Positions 1 to 6,712 of a stretch of 9,204 nucleotides of DNA are shown piece after piece; positions within the stretch are counted from its first letter, which is position 1; every line of letters begins with the position of its first letter. The translations under genes and the position numbers were made by a program. The stretch lies in the NCBI GenBank assembly GCA_964500645.1, contig CAZCOH010000061.1, positions 1 to 9,204 of the forward strand. The letters are read 5' to 3'. The notes beneath the pieces were generated by a model. The model saw nothing but the letters and a program-made list of their open reading frames with translations, was not told where the DNA came from and ran no database searches. The stretch is from CAYFIW01 sp964500645 (GTDB lineage: Bacteria; Chloroflexota; Dehalococcoidia; Lucifugimonadales; UBA826).

Positions 1-509
1 TGAGTAAGCCGATCATAGCTGGAATTCATGGGCATGTTATTGCTGGAGGCACGGATCTGGCTTTACATTGTGACATGATCATTGCTGCAGATGATGCCAA
101 TATTGGATTCCCTCCTGTCCGGTCTATGGGTACTCCGCCAACCCATATGTGGACTTATATGGTTGGCCCTCAGAGAGCCAAATGGTTCATGCTTACGGGG
201 GAGACTGTTTCTGGTAAGGAGGCTGAAGAAATGGGACTTGTTATGAAATCAGTGCCATCTGAGGGTTTAGATGCGGCTGTGGATGATCTCGCAAATAAAA
301 TTGCTAAAATTCCATGGGACATGCTTGCTGCTAACAAAAGCATAGTAAATAAAGCATTGGACCTCATGGGAAGGAATATGATGCAAGTAATCGCAGCTGA
401 AACCGATGCAGTGGCCCATCAATCTGAAATAGTCAGAGAATTTAATAGGATTTCTAATGAACAGGGCTTGAAAGCTGCACTTGCTTGGCGAGATGCTCCT
501 TTCAAATAA
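1..509 (+). CDS. Crotonase-family (enoyl-CoA hydratase/isomerase-like) protein, 5'-truncated
   Basis: The reading frame is open from base 3 to the TAA at 507-509, giving 168 residues; the start lies outside the window. The fold is recognised from KPIIAGIHGHVIAGGTDLA followed by CD and IIAADD, the crotonase region that builds the CoA-thioester oxyanion hole, and from FMLTGETVSGKEAEEMGLV further on. These proteins act on acyl-CoA in the cytoplasm. The two glutamates of classical hydratases (Glu144 and Glu164 in rat enoyl-CoA hydratase) are not kept: the first is Asp (codon 54-56, in AGGTDLA) and the second falls on Pro (codon 114-116, in GFPPVRS). A normal hydratase reaction is therefore uncertain, and isomerase, hydrolase, lyase or a non-standard hydratase are all possible. 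It is followed 68 nt later by a ring-cleavage-type hydratase on the same strand, so a role in catabolism of an unsaturated or aromatic-derived acid is inferred. Family is certain; reaction is not. Confidence 0.9.
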   Translation, partial: SKPIIAGIHGHVIAGGTDLALHCDMIIAADDANIGFPPVRSMGTPPTHMWTYMVGPQRAKWFMLTGETVSGKEAEEMGLVMKSVPSEGLDAAVDDLANKIAKIPWDMLAANKSIVNKALDLMGRNMMQVIAAETDAVAHQSEIVREFNRISNEQGLKAALAWRDAPFK

Positions 510-564
510 GACCTGGACTTGTCATCTTGGCGGTAAAGACCCCCATTTATCAGGATTTGTTATT

Positions 565-570
565 GGAGGA
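565..570 (+). promoter_or_regulatory. Shine-Dalgarno GGAGGA deciding a TTG start
   Basis: GGAGGA lies 7 nt before the TTG at 578, which is in frame with the hydratase gene. No ATG or GTG with a comparable site is found near the expected N-terminus, and the resulting length matches the family. Confidence 0.75.
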
Positions 571-577
571 AATAGAT

Positions 578-1366
578 TTGACTGATTCAAAGATTAATCG
601 GGCGGGTGAAAACCTATATCAGGAATTTACATCTAGATCAGAATTTTCAATTATGACGAGTGTTGATGCTCCCTCAACTATTGATGAATCCTATGCTATT
701 CAGGATGTTTACATGGATTTGAAGGCGGCTGATTCTGGTGGATTTGCTGGATATAAAATTGCTTATACGACAAAGGTTATGCAACAGAGATTGGGAGCTA
801 AGGAACCAGTTTACGGCCGGGTTTTATCCGATACTGTTTTTGAATCACCCGTTACCTTAGCTTCGGCGGATTATGTGAGAATAGGGGTTGAATGTGAAGT
901 CGCAGTGTTTGTGTCTAAAGATATGCCCATATCAGATTCTCCTTTTGATAAAGACTTTGTCTACGAATCGTTGGGTGATATCGCGCTAGCTTTTGAAATA
1001 ATTGATGGCCGTTCATCTGCTGGAGAACCGACCGTTCCTCAATCAATTGCCACAAATATAAGCGGCGCAGGTATTGTATTAGGTAAACCTGTCCATAACT
1101 GGCGTGATTTGGATATTCCTTCAGCGAAATGTGAACTTTTTCTGAATGATGAATCTGTTGGTGCTGGTAAAGGGTCCGATGTAAATGGGCATCCTGTCGA
1201 ACCAATGACCTGGATAGCTAATTCCTTAGCTTCTAGAGGGAAAAGCTTGAAAGCAGGGGATATAGTTATAACAGGAAGTATGATCCCTCCTGTCTTTCTA
1301 GACCGAGGCGTCACTGCTCTTGTGAAAATGGATCATCTGGGGAGTGTTGCTCTAAACGTAGAATAA
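578..1366 (+). CDS. 2-oxopent-4-enoate hydratase-like protein (MhpD/fumarylacetoacetase-fold)
   Basis: A 262-residue protein close to the usual length of MhpD-type 2-hydroxypenta-2,4-dienoate hydratases and related decarboxylases (about 260-270), which hydrate dienoates from meta-cleavage of aromatic rings. Metal ligands are visible: Glu105 and Glu107 in RIGVECEVAVFV and Glu140 in LAFEIIDGRS, with Lys60 in FAGYKIAYTTK at the conserved lysine. GKGSDVNGHP (GxGS..xGHP) and LKAGDIVITGS are family signatures. The frame extends upstream to a TTG at 485 inside the preceding gene, but TTG at 578 is preferred. It has GGAGGA at 565-570 with a 7-nt spacer, gives an N-terminus (MTDSKINRAGENLYQEF) like MhpD, and removes the overlap. 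The first and third genes of the cassette lie 68 nt upstream and 29 nt downstream. Whether it is a hydratase, or a 4-oxalocrotonate decarboxylase of the same fold, cannot be settled from sequence alone. Confidence 0.9.
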   Translation: MTDSKINRAGENLYQEFTSRSEFSIMTSVDAPSTIDESYAIQDVYMDLKAADSGGFAGYKIAYTTKVMQQRLGAKEPVYGRVLSDTVFESPVTLASADYVRIGVECEVAVFVSKDMPISDSPFDKDFVYESLGDIALAFEIIDGRSSAGEPTVPQSIATNISGAGIVLGKPVHNWRDLDIPSAKCELFLNDESVGAGKGSDVNGHPVEPMTWIANSLASRGKSLKAGDIVITGSMIPPVFLDRGVTALVKMDHLGSVALNVE

Positions 1367-1395
1367 ATCCCCCTCACTACATAAGGATAAATCTG

Positions 1396-2175
1396 ATGCC
1401 GTTCGCGCCAGTTAATGGAATAGAAATTGACTATCAGGAATGTGGTCCTTTTACCGATGGATCTGAGGTAGTGGTATTTCTACATGGTGCTGGAGGTAAT
1501 TTACTTTCGTGGTTTCAACAGATTCCATATTTTTCTAGAAAATTTCGGTGCGTCACATTTTCTCATAGAGGCTTTGGGCATTCCGCTGATACCAATTCTC
1601 GAGGTGTCAACTCATTCGTGGAAGACCTGGAAGAGTTGCTTGGATTTCTGAACATTAAAAAAGCTCACTTGGTTTCTCAATCTATGGGTGGACGAACTGC
1701 TTTAGGATTCGCCGTTAAATATCCAGGTCGAGTGTTAAGTCTTACTCTCGCTGATACGACCGGAGCAATTGGTGAACCTGATGTGGAGGAAGCTTTAATT
1801 CAATGGAGAGAGTCTTACAAAGATGACAGGGGTATAGGAGTCAAAGCTCTTTCTGAAGCATTCAGATGTAGTAATCATAATATGGCCAATCTTTATCTAC
1901 AGATTCAAAAAACAAATCCCATTCGCGACACTTCACAAACAGTACTTTTAGGAGGAGCAAAGTCTGATGAGCTTAAAAAATTGACCATGCCCGTTATGTT
2001 CTTGGTCGGTGAAGATGACTTGCTGACTCCTCCACATTTGATAGACATTGCTGCCGGTTACATCGAAGGCAGTAAGGTGACTGTAGTGCCTGATTGTGGT
2101 CATTCCGTTTATTTTGAGAAACCAGATGTATTTAATTTTGAAGTTGGTAGATTTATATCCGATAGTTCGGATTAA
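1396..2175 (+). CDS. Alpha/beta-hydrolase fold protein
   Basis: A 259-residue cytoplasmic alpha/beta hydrolase. The pieces appear in the normal order: VVVFLHGAGGN (oxyanion-hole HG at residues 30-31), FSHRGFGHSAD, the nucleophile elbow SQSMGG with Ser96, the acid in GEDDLLTPP (Asp207 or Asp208), and His236 in CGHSVYFEKP. The elbow departs from Gly-x-Ser-x-Gly because its first glycine is Ser94. The ATG has AAGGA at 1383-1387 with an 8-nt spacer and lies 29 nt after the hydratase gene. In this company it could be a C-C bond hydrolase of MhpC type, which makes the hydratase's substrate, or an enol-lactonase of PcaD type. At 259 residues it is shorter than MhpC (about 290) and nearer PcaD, so the substrate is left open. 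Its stop codon overlaps that of the convergent acetyltransferase gene. Confidence 0.9.
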   Translation: MPFAPVNGIEIDYQECGPFTDGSEVVVFLHGAGGNLLSWFQQIPYFSRKFRCVTFSHRGFGHSADTNSRGVNSFVEDLEELLGFLNIKKAHLVSQSMGGRTALGFAVKYPGRVLSLTLADTTGAIGEPDVEEALIQWRESYKDDRGIGVKALSEAFRCSNHNMANLYLQIQKTNPIRDTSQTVLLGGAKSDELKKLTMPVMFLVGEDDLLTPPHLIDIAAGYIEGSKVTVVPDCGHSVYFEKPDVFNFEVGRFISDSSD

Positions 2176-3335
2176 AATTGGTCTCCTATCCACGGTTTGG
2201 GACCTGAAAATATTGAATCAGCCAACGAAATTATTTCCCCTGGCCCATCTAGCATTCCCATGATTTTCAAATCCGTGGCTGAGTAGTGACTGGTAAATAG
2301 TGGAGCAAAACCCCTGGGGCCCATATTTAATATTTGCCTTGATGGTGAAGATGTAAGCTTTTTCACTGAACCTCGGCCTCCATTTACGGTAAGACGCCAG
2401 ATCCCGTTATTTTCTGAAATCTCTTTGTCGCTGAATTCCAAGTCTACTGAAGCATTAAGCCCTGCGGCATAACCTCTTTGTTCAAGAGCATCCGATATGT
2501 TTAATACCCTCACCATCCAGTCTCTCGAGGACTTTAGCAAGGTTTCCTGTTCTTCCATACAGAAGTCAATTGGATCGTTTGGTGGACCATTCCAAGATAT
2601 TGTGTCTATTACTGTTCGATGGTCTGAAAAAAACCTTAATATTCTTTCGGATGACTGTGGTGTGGATGAGACCATGTCTCGAATTCTAATGTGATCTCCT
2701 GACCTTGACTGTTGATAATTGATATATCCAACTACCTGGTTTTCGTCACGAATGTAATATTTGTAAAAAGGTCTCCCATTACTTTTGGTTATTAAGTCCC
2801 AAAGTAAACTTCCGCGTTCCAGATTTCCATTGCTTTGTCTTGCCCTTTCATTGAACAGCAAAATCATTTCTTCTTCGTTGGATGCTTGTTCGACTTTTAG
2901 TTCATTTAGGCCAGATCGCATTTCTTTCACCGGTACCTCATATGTAAGTTTTACCCCCGATCTTTCATAGCCTTTTGATCTGTAAACTCTCACGCTTGAT
3001 GGAAATAGCGTCGAAATAGCCATTCCCCTATCCCTCATCTCTTTTAGAGAACTGCTAAGCATTTTAGATGCTGCACCTATACCTCTACCTTCGGGGGCTA
3101 CACCTACTGATGTTACTGCTCCTGTCCTTACCTTCCTTCCCCCAAACCACTGTTCCATATCGATAATTCCCATTCCTCCCAATATTTCTCCATCGGATCT
3201 AATCGCCCTAAAATTTTCAAAGCCTACATGTTCGTTCCAACCGGGTTGGATGTTCCTGTGCAGGGCCTGTTCGATGATTGACCAAGTTAATTCAGCTTCT
3301 GACTCTGTGATTTTGGAATAAGTAAGGTCAGGCAT
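2172..3335 (-). CDS. Eis-like GNAT-family N-acetyltransferase
   Basis: A 387-residue protein with the three-part design of the Eis group (enhanced intracellular survival, COG4552 type): an N-terminal GNAT domain, a second degenerate GNAT domain, and a C-terminal SCP2-like domain. Visible in the first part are GGMGIIDMEQWFGGRKV, the acetyl-CoA pyrophosphate loop VGVAPEGRGIGAASKML (residues 77-93), and VYRSKGYERSG. Tyr118 of that segment aligns by eye with Tyr126, the general acid of mycobacterial Eis. The protein ends in Phe387, and Eis also ends in Phe, whose terminal carboxylate is catalytic, so the mechanism may be shared. Eis enzymes acetylate amines such as aminoglycosides, but many homologues have unknown substrates and no resistance role should be assumed. 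The ATG has GGAG (3343-3346 on the complement) 7 nt upstream. It follows the enolase-superfamily gene by 17 nt and is very probably co-transcribed with it. Confidence 0.88.
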   Translation of the reverse strand: MPDLTYSKITESEAELTWSIIEQALHRNIQPGWNEHVGFENFRAIRSDGEILGGMGIIDMEQWFGGRKVRTGAVTSVGVAPEGRGIGAASKMLSSSLKEMRDRGMAISTLFPSSVRVYRSKGYERSGVKLTYEVPVKEMRSGLNELKVEQASNEEEMILLFNERARQSNGNLERGSLLWDLITKSNGRPFYKYYIRDENQVVGYINYQQSRSGDHIRIRDMVSSTPQSSERILRFFSDHRTVIDTISWNGPPNDPIDFCMEEQETLLKSSRDWMVRVLNISDALEQRGYAAGLNASVDLEFSDKEISENNGIWRLTVNGGRGSVKKLTSSPSRQILNMGPRGFAPLFTSHYSATDLKIMGMLDGPGEIISLADSIFSGPKPWIGDQF

Positions 3336-3352
3336 TTATTATCTCCAGTTCT

Positions 3353-4450
3353 CTATATCACTCTGTATTGATCTAGGAAGTCCAAGTCTGGTTCCATTCC
3401 GAATCCTGGTAAATTTGGGGGACTGACGAACCCATTCTCCACTTTCAAGGTGTAGTTGTACACTTTGTCAAAAATCGGGTCGGTTTCATCTCTATAGTAT
3501 TCCAAAATAAGTCCATTAGGGATTGCACAGAGTAGATGAATGTGTACTTCTTGCCTGCCGTGTGGAGCAATGGGCAAGTTGTGAGCTTGAGCCTGAGCAG
3601 AAACCTTCATAAATTCAGTGGGGCCTCCCATTATTAGCGCGTCTGGTTGTAATATTGCGGCTGCCCTGCTCTCTATCAAGTCTCTAAATCCGTAGCGCGT
3701 ATACTCATTCTCCCCTGTAGCAATTGGTATGGAAGTAGCTTGGCTGATTATTGTGTGGCCTTTGTAATCGTCTGGAGGTATGGGTTCTTCAAACCAAAAA
3801 ATATCGTATGGTTCCATCTTTCGTGCTATTTCTATGGCCTCGTAGTATCGATATGCACAGTTTGCATCGACCATTAACTTCACATTCGGTCCTATAGCCT
3901 CTCTGACTGCTCTAACTCTTTCTACGTCTTCGTTTATGGGCACCGCGCCGATTTTCATCTTCACGGCATCTGCTCCCATAGAAACGCTGGTTTTCATTTC
4001 TTCTTGCAGATCCTTAATACCTTTGCCATCTTCGTAATATCCTCCGGCTATATACACTGGAACTTTGTCGGTGAAGCCCCCTAGCAGCTTGTAAACAGGT
4101 TTGTTAGCGGATTTCCCTTTGATATCCCATAAGGCTATATCGATTCCACTGATGACTCGTGTGGTAATGCCTCTTCGCCCAGTTATCTTAGGTTCCCATA
4201 ACTCATCCCATATCTTTTCGTTATCGAATGGGTCTTTTCCAACGACGAAATCCTTATAGTAATCAAATATAGACTTGATTATTTCATCCGATGAATGTGT
4301 CCCTCCCACAAGTCCGACACCTGTGATACCTTCGTCGGTATCGATGAACACAAAGTTTCTCCCGTCGTGAGTGTATGTATGTTTTCCATTACTTTGTGGG
4401 ACTCTCTTGGGCCATCGGTAGCACTCAATTCTCATATCAATTATCTTCAT
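3353..4450 (-). CDS. Mandelate racemase/muconate-lactonizing enzyme family protein (enolase superfamily)
   Basis: A 365-residue complete enolase-superfamily enzyme of the mandelate-racemase subgroup. These enzymes abstract the proton alpha to a carboxylate and stabilise the enolate on Mg2+; members racemise mandelate or dehydrate sugar acids. Residues 1-125 form the capping domain and the remainder the TIM barrel. Catalytic residues seen: Lys164-Met-Lys166, metal ligands Asp195 (MVDANCAY), Glu221 (FWFEEPIPP) and Glu247 (ATGENEY), the Asp270/His297 dyad (LQPDALIMGG and APHGRQE), and Glu317 (LILEYYR). All fall at the same residue numbers as in Pseudomonas mandelate racemase. Both the Lys and the His base are present, so racemisation or sugar-acid dehydration is possible; the substrate cannot be told from sequence. 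The ATG has GGAG (4458-4461 on the complement) 7 nt upstream. It is first in a two-gene operon with the Eis-like acetyltransferase. Confidence 0.95.
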   Translation of the reverse strand: MKIIDMRIECYRWPKRVPQSNGKHTYTHDGRNFVFIDTDEGITGVGLVGGTHSSDEIIKSIFDYYKDFVVGKDPFDNEKIWDELWEPKITGRRGITTRVISGIDIALWDIKGKSANKPVYKLLGGFTDKVPVYIAGGYYEDGKGIKDLQEEMKTSVSMGADAVKMKIGAVPINEDVERVRAVREAIGPNVKLMVDANCAYRYYEAIEIARKMEPYDIFWFEEPIPPDDYKGHTIISQATSIPIATGENEYTRYGFRDLIESRAAAILQPDALIMGGPTEFMKVSAQAQAHNLPIAPHGRQEVHIHLLCAIPNGLILEYYRDETDPIFDKVYNYTLKVENGFVSPPNLPGFGMEPDLDFLDQYRVI

Positions 4451-4596
4451 CTAAAAACTCCATAATTGAACTTAGGGATTGTAGTTTCATATCCTTAATA
4501 TTCGCAGTCAAACTTTTGGAAATAAACGATTTAATGGGAAGCTACTACCGCATTTTGCCCCCTAGTGTAATATGCGGAGCATATAAAGGGATATAT
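4451..4596. promoter_or_regulatory. Divergent intergenic region between enolase-family and VWA genes
   Basis: These 146 nt must hold the promoters for both the minus-strand enolase/acetyltransferase operon and the plus-strand VWA gene. On the minus strand there is a good -35-like TTGACT (4511 to 4506) and a -10-like TACAAT (4483 to 4478), but the 22-nt spacer is too long for a standard sigma-70 promoter. On the plus strand TAATAT at 4568-4573 is a weak -10 candidate with no -35 partner. Function is inferred from position only. Confidence 0.5.
4548..4577 (+). repeat. Imperfect inverted repeat ahead of the VWA gene's ribosome binding site
   Basis: Left arm CCGCATTTT (4548-4556) pairs with AATATGCGG (4569-4577), 8 of 9 positions matching, around a 12-nt centre. 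It ends 7 nt before the AAAGGG site at 4585-4590. It could be an operator or an RNA hairpin in the 5' leader. The candidate -10 TAATAT at 4568-4573 lies across the right arm, so a repressor bound here could block it. Seen directly; function is inferred. Confidence 0.4.
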
Positions 4597-6558
4597 ATGA
4601 GAACTTACAAATATTCAAAGTGGGATGGGACACAGGACTTATCTAGAAGTCTTGATGAAAACTTTGGAGCTCTAGCTAAGGAGATACTTGAGGCAGGGGA
4701 TGTAAATGTAGCGCTTGGGAATCTGGTTCGAGATGGGTTTCAAGCCTCTGGCGATTCAGACGTAAGTGAGGTACGTCCAGTTGGAGGATTGAATGACTTA
4801 TTAGCTGGATTAGAAGAAGAAAGGCGACTTCGACTTGAAAAATACAATATCGATTCAATGATTTCCGTAATTTCCAGCAGTTTAGATAGTGTCATAGAGT
4901 CTGAAAAAATGGATATAGCCCAAGAGTTGAAGAGAATTGAAGAGGCATCTTTCAACAATTTAAATTACATACCTTCGACTCTTTCAGAAAAAATAAAGGG
5001 CCTGATTGGACACGATTTTCTTAACGACGAAGCAAGGAAAAAACTTGATCAAATTTTAGAAACTTTGGGAGATCAATGGGCATTTAATTTTTTCAGAGAT
5101 ACTGGAGGTTTGGAAATCCAGATTCCAGAAAATTACTTTGAAACCTCAAAATATTTGATCAATGACACAAAACGATTATTGTCCCAGAGTGCCCAGAAAA
5201 AAGAATCTGACTTTACTGAATTTTCAAGCGCTCATGGTCATCATTTTGATAACACTAACCCTCAAACAATAGGAGAACTCGTTGAATTAATCAGACGCAA
5301 TATAGTTGTTGCACAGACCCTATTGAAGAGCTTGAACGAGGAATCAAGAAGTGATTTGAATTCATTGCTCTCTAGTTTTTCTGATCCCAGTACGATAAAT
5401 GAATTTAATGAATTGACCGAATTAATTAATGAAATTTCTCCATTAGAGAAAAGTGTAAAAAAATACGATTTCGTTGGGTCTGATGAAGTCGATTATCAGC
5501 AAGGCATGGATTTAATGCATGCAATGATTGCAATTGATGATCTTGAAAATAAAATCCATGAAACTGTAAAAACTGGCAATATTGAGTTACTCGATACGGA
5601 AGAGATAGAAAACATATTGGGAAAGAATGCCAGAGCTAATATCGAGGAAGTGCAAAGGATGGTCGGAGCTTTGCAGGAAGCGGGATTTTTGCAAAAAAAC
5701 AGAGACAGGTATGAATTGGGACCTCTTGCTGTTCGACAAATAGCCCAGGACGCCATGGCAGAAATATTTTCGAAAATGAATAAAGATAGGCTAGGTAGTC
5801 ACGATTCTTTCGTTAATGGTGAATGGGGAGATTTGTCCGGTGCAACTTTACCTTATGAATCAGAAAAAACATTTGATATAAATCTGCAAAAAAGTCTTTT
5901 TAACACGGTGATTAGACAGGGTGCTTCTGTACCCTTGAAGATGTCATATCAAGACTTGGAAGTGAATGAAAGAGAACATTTGACACAGGCTGCTACGGTT
6001 TTAATGCTTGATCAAAGTAGATCCATGGGCATGTTTGGTACTTACACTTCGGCAAAGAAAGTTGCCCTAGCTTTATATTGGCTGATTAAAACAAAATTTC
6101 CAAGGGATAAATTTTTCGTGGTTGGATTTTCTGACTACGGAATGGTCATCGATGATAAAGATTTACCTGAGTCCACGTGGAATCATTGGGTTGCGGGTAC
6201 TAATATGCATCATGGGTTGATTCTTGCCAGGCAGTTACTATCGAGGCAAAATGTCGCAAATAAGCAGGTGTTGATGGTAACTGATGGGGAACCGACTGCA
6301 CATATGGAGCGGGGACAAGCTTTTTTTAGCTACCCACCGAGTCAGCAGACTCTTGACCAAACTCTTCGCGAAGTAAAGAGGTGTACAAGAGAAGGTATCA
6401 CTATTAATACTTTCATGTTGGAAGCTAATCTCTTTTTGATGGATTTTATTGAGCAGATGTCCAAAATAAATAACGGGAGAGCTTTCTATACTCAACCTGA
6501 CCAATTAGGACGGTATGTCTTGGTTGATTATTTGAATAGTAGAAAGGCACAAATTTAA
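4597..6558 (+). CDS. VWA (von Willebrand factor A) domain protein with long helical N-terminal region
   Basis: A 653-residue soluble protein without signal peptide or membrane segment. Residues 1-330 are acidic and mostly helical, beginning with the family-typical MRTYKYSKWDGTQ. Residues about 333-395 (TEEIENILGKNARANIEEV, then ALQEAGFLQKN and YELGPLAVRQIA) look like a winged-helix unit. Residues about 465-645 form the VWA domain with a complete metal-ion-dependent adhesion site: Asp472-x-Ser474-x-Ser476 (LDQSRSMG), Thr535 (GTNMHHG) and Asp563 (VTDGEP). The ATG at 4597 is chosen because AAAGGG precedes it by 6 nt and it gives the family N-terminus; the frame stays open back to 4375, but that part overlaps the divergent gene and looks non-coding. 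VWA proteins of this kind often work with a MoxR or Mg-chelatase-type AAA+ ATPase as a metal-dependent assembly or insertion unit; none is in this window. The partner and target are unknown. Confidence 0.88.
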   Translation: MRTYKYSKWDGTQDLSRSLDENFGALAKEILEAGDVNVALGNLVRDGFQASGDSDVSEVRPVGGLNDLLAGLEEERRLRLEKYNIDSMISVISSSLDSVIESEKMDIAQELKRIEEASFNNLNYIPSTLSEKIKGLIGHDFLNDEARKKLDQILETLGDQWAFNFFRDTGGLEIQIPENYFETSKYLINDTKRLLSQSAQKKESDFTEFSSAHGHHFDNTNPQTIGELVELIRRNIVVAQTLLKSLNEESRSDLNSLLSSFSDPSTINEFNELTELINEISPLEKSVKKYDFVGSDEVDYQQGMDLMHAMIAIDDLENKIHETVKTGNIELLDTEEIENILGKNARANIEEVQRMVGALQEAGFLQKNRDRYELGPLAVRQIAQDAMAEIFSKMNKDRLGSHDSFVNGEWGDLSGATLPYESEKTFDINLQKSLFNTVIRQGASVPLKMSYQDLEVNEREHLTQAATVLMLDQSRSMGMFGTYTSAKKVALALYWLIKTKFPRDKFFVVGFSDYGMVIDDKDLPESTWNHWVAGTNMHHGLILARQLLSRQNVANKQVLMVTDGEPTAHMERGQAFFSYPPSQQTLDQTLREVKRCTREGITINTFMLEANLFLMDFIEQMSKINNGRAFYTQPDQLGRYVLVDYLNSRKAQI

Positions 6559-6635
6559 TTAAAATATGCAGGGTTATTGATAGGAACCGGGAATTTTGGC
6601 TAAAATAGGCTAGAACCTTAAAGTCGCAATTTAAT

Positions 6636-6669
6636 AATCAATTTTGGTTGCAATGCATTAAAATTGATT
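6636..6669 (+). repeat. Perfect 10-bp inverted repeat between VWA and DUF1800 genes
   Basis: AATCAATTTT (6636-6645) and AAAATTGATT (6660-6669) are exact reverse complements around a 14-nt centre. The stem can extend inward by two G-U pairs and one T-A pair. The right arm runs into TTTT (6668-6671), so it could act as a weak terminator of the VWA transcript, but the stem is very AT-rich. Its place 44 nt before the DUF1800 start also suits an operator for the downstream pair. Nothing else is seen in the 154-nt gap apart from the downstream ribosome binding site. Confidence 0.45.
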
Positions 6670-6712
6670 TTGATGTAGAAAAGATGGACAAAATAGAAGG
6701 GGGGAACTGAAT

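Noticed and set aside
915..1314. Two overlapping minus-strand frames of 91 and 96 codons inside the hydratase gene
   Set aside because: They are antisense to conserved hydratase motifs and have no family features or independent ribosome binding context.
2180..2204. Hairpin GGTCTC/GGGACC near the convergent 3' ends as a terminator
   Set aside because: On the plus strand the stem has one G-U pair but no T-run follows. On the minus strand, where AATTTT follows, the stem has a C-A mismatch. It also lies inside the acetyltransferase coding region, so it is too weak to call.
4478..4511. Sigma-70 promoter TTGACT ... TACAAT for the minus-strand operon
   Set aside because: Both boxes are good individually but the 22-nt spacer is outside the normal 16-19 range, so it is mentioned only within the intergenic entry.
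4375..4596. Upstream extension of the VWA frame to an ATG at 4375
   Set aside because: The extra 74 residues overlap the divergent enolase-family gene, do not resemble the VWA family N-terminus and have no better ribosome binding site than the AAAGGG before 4597.
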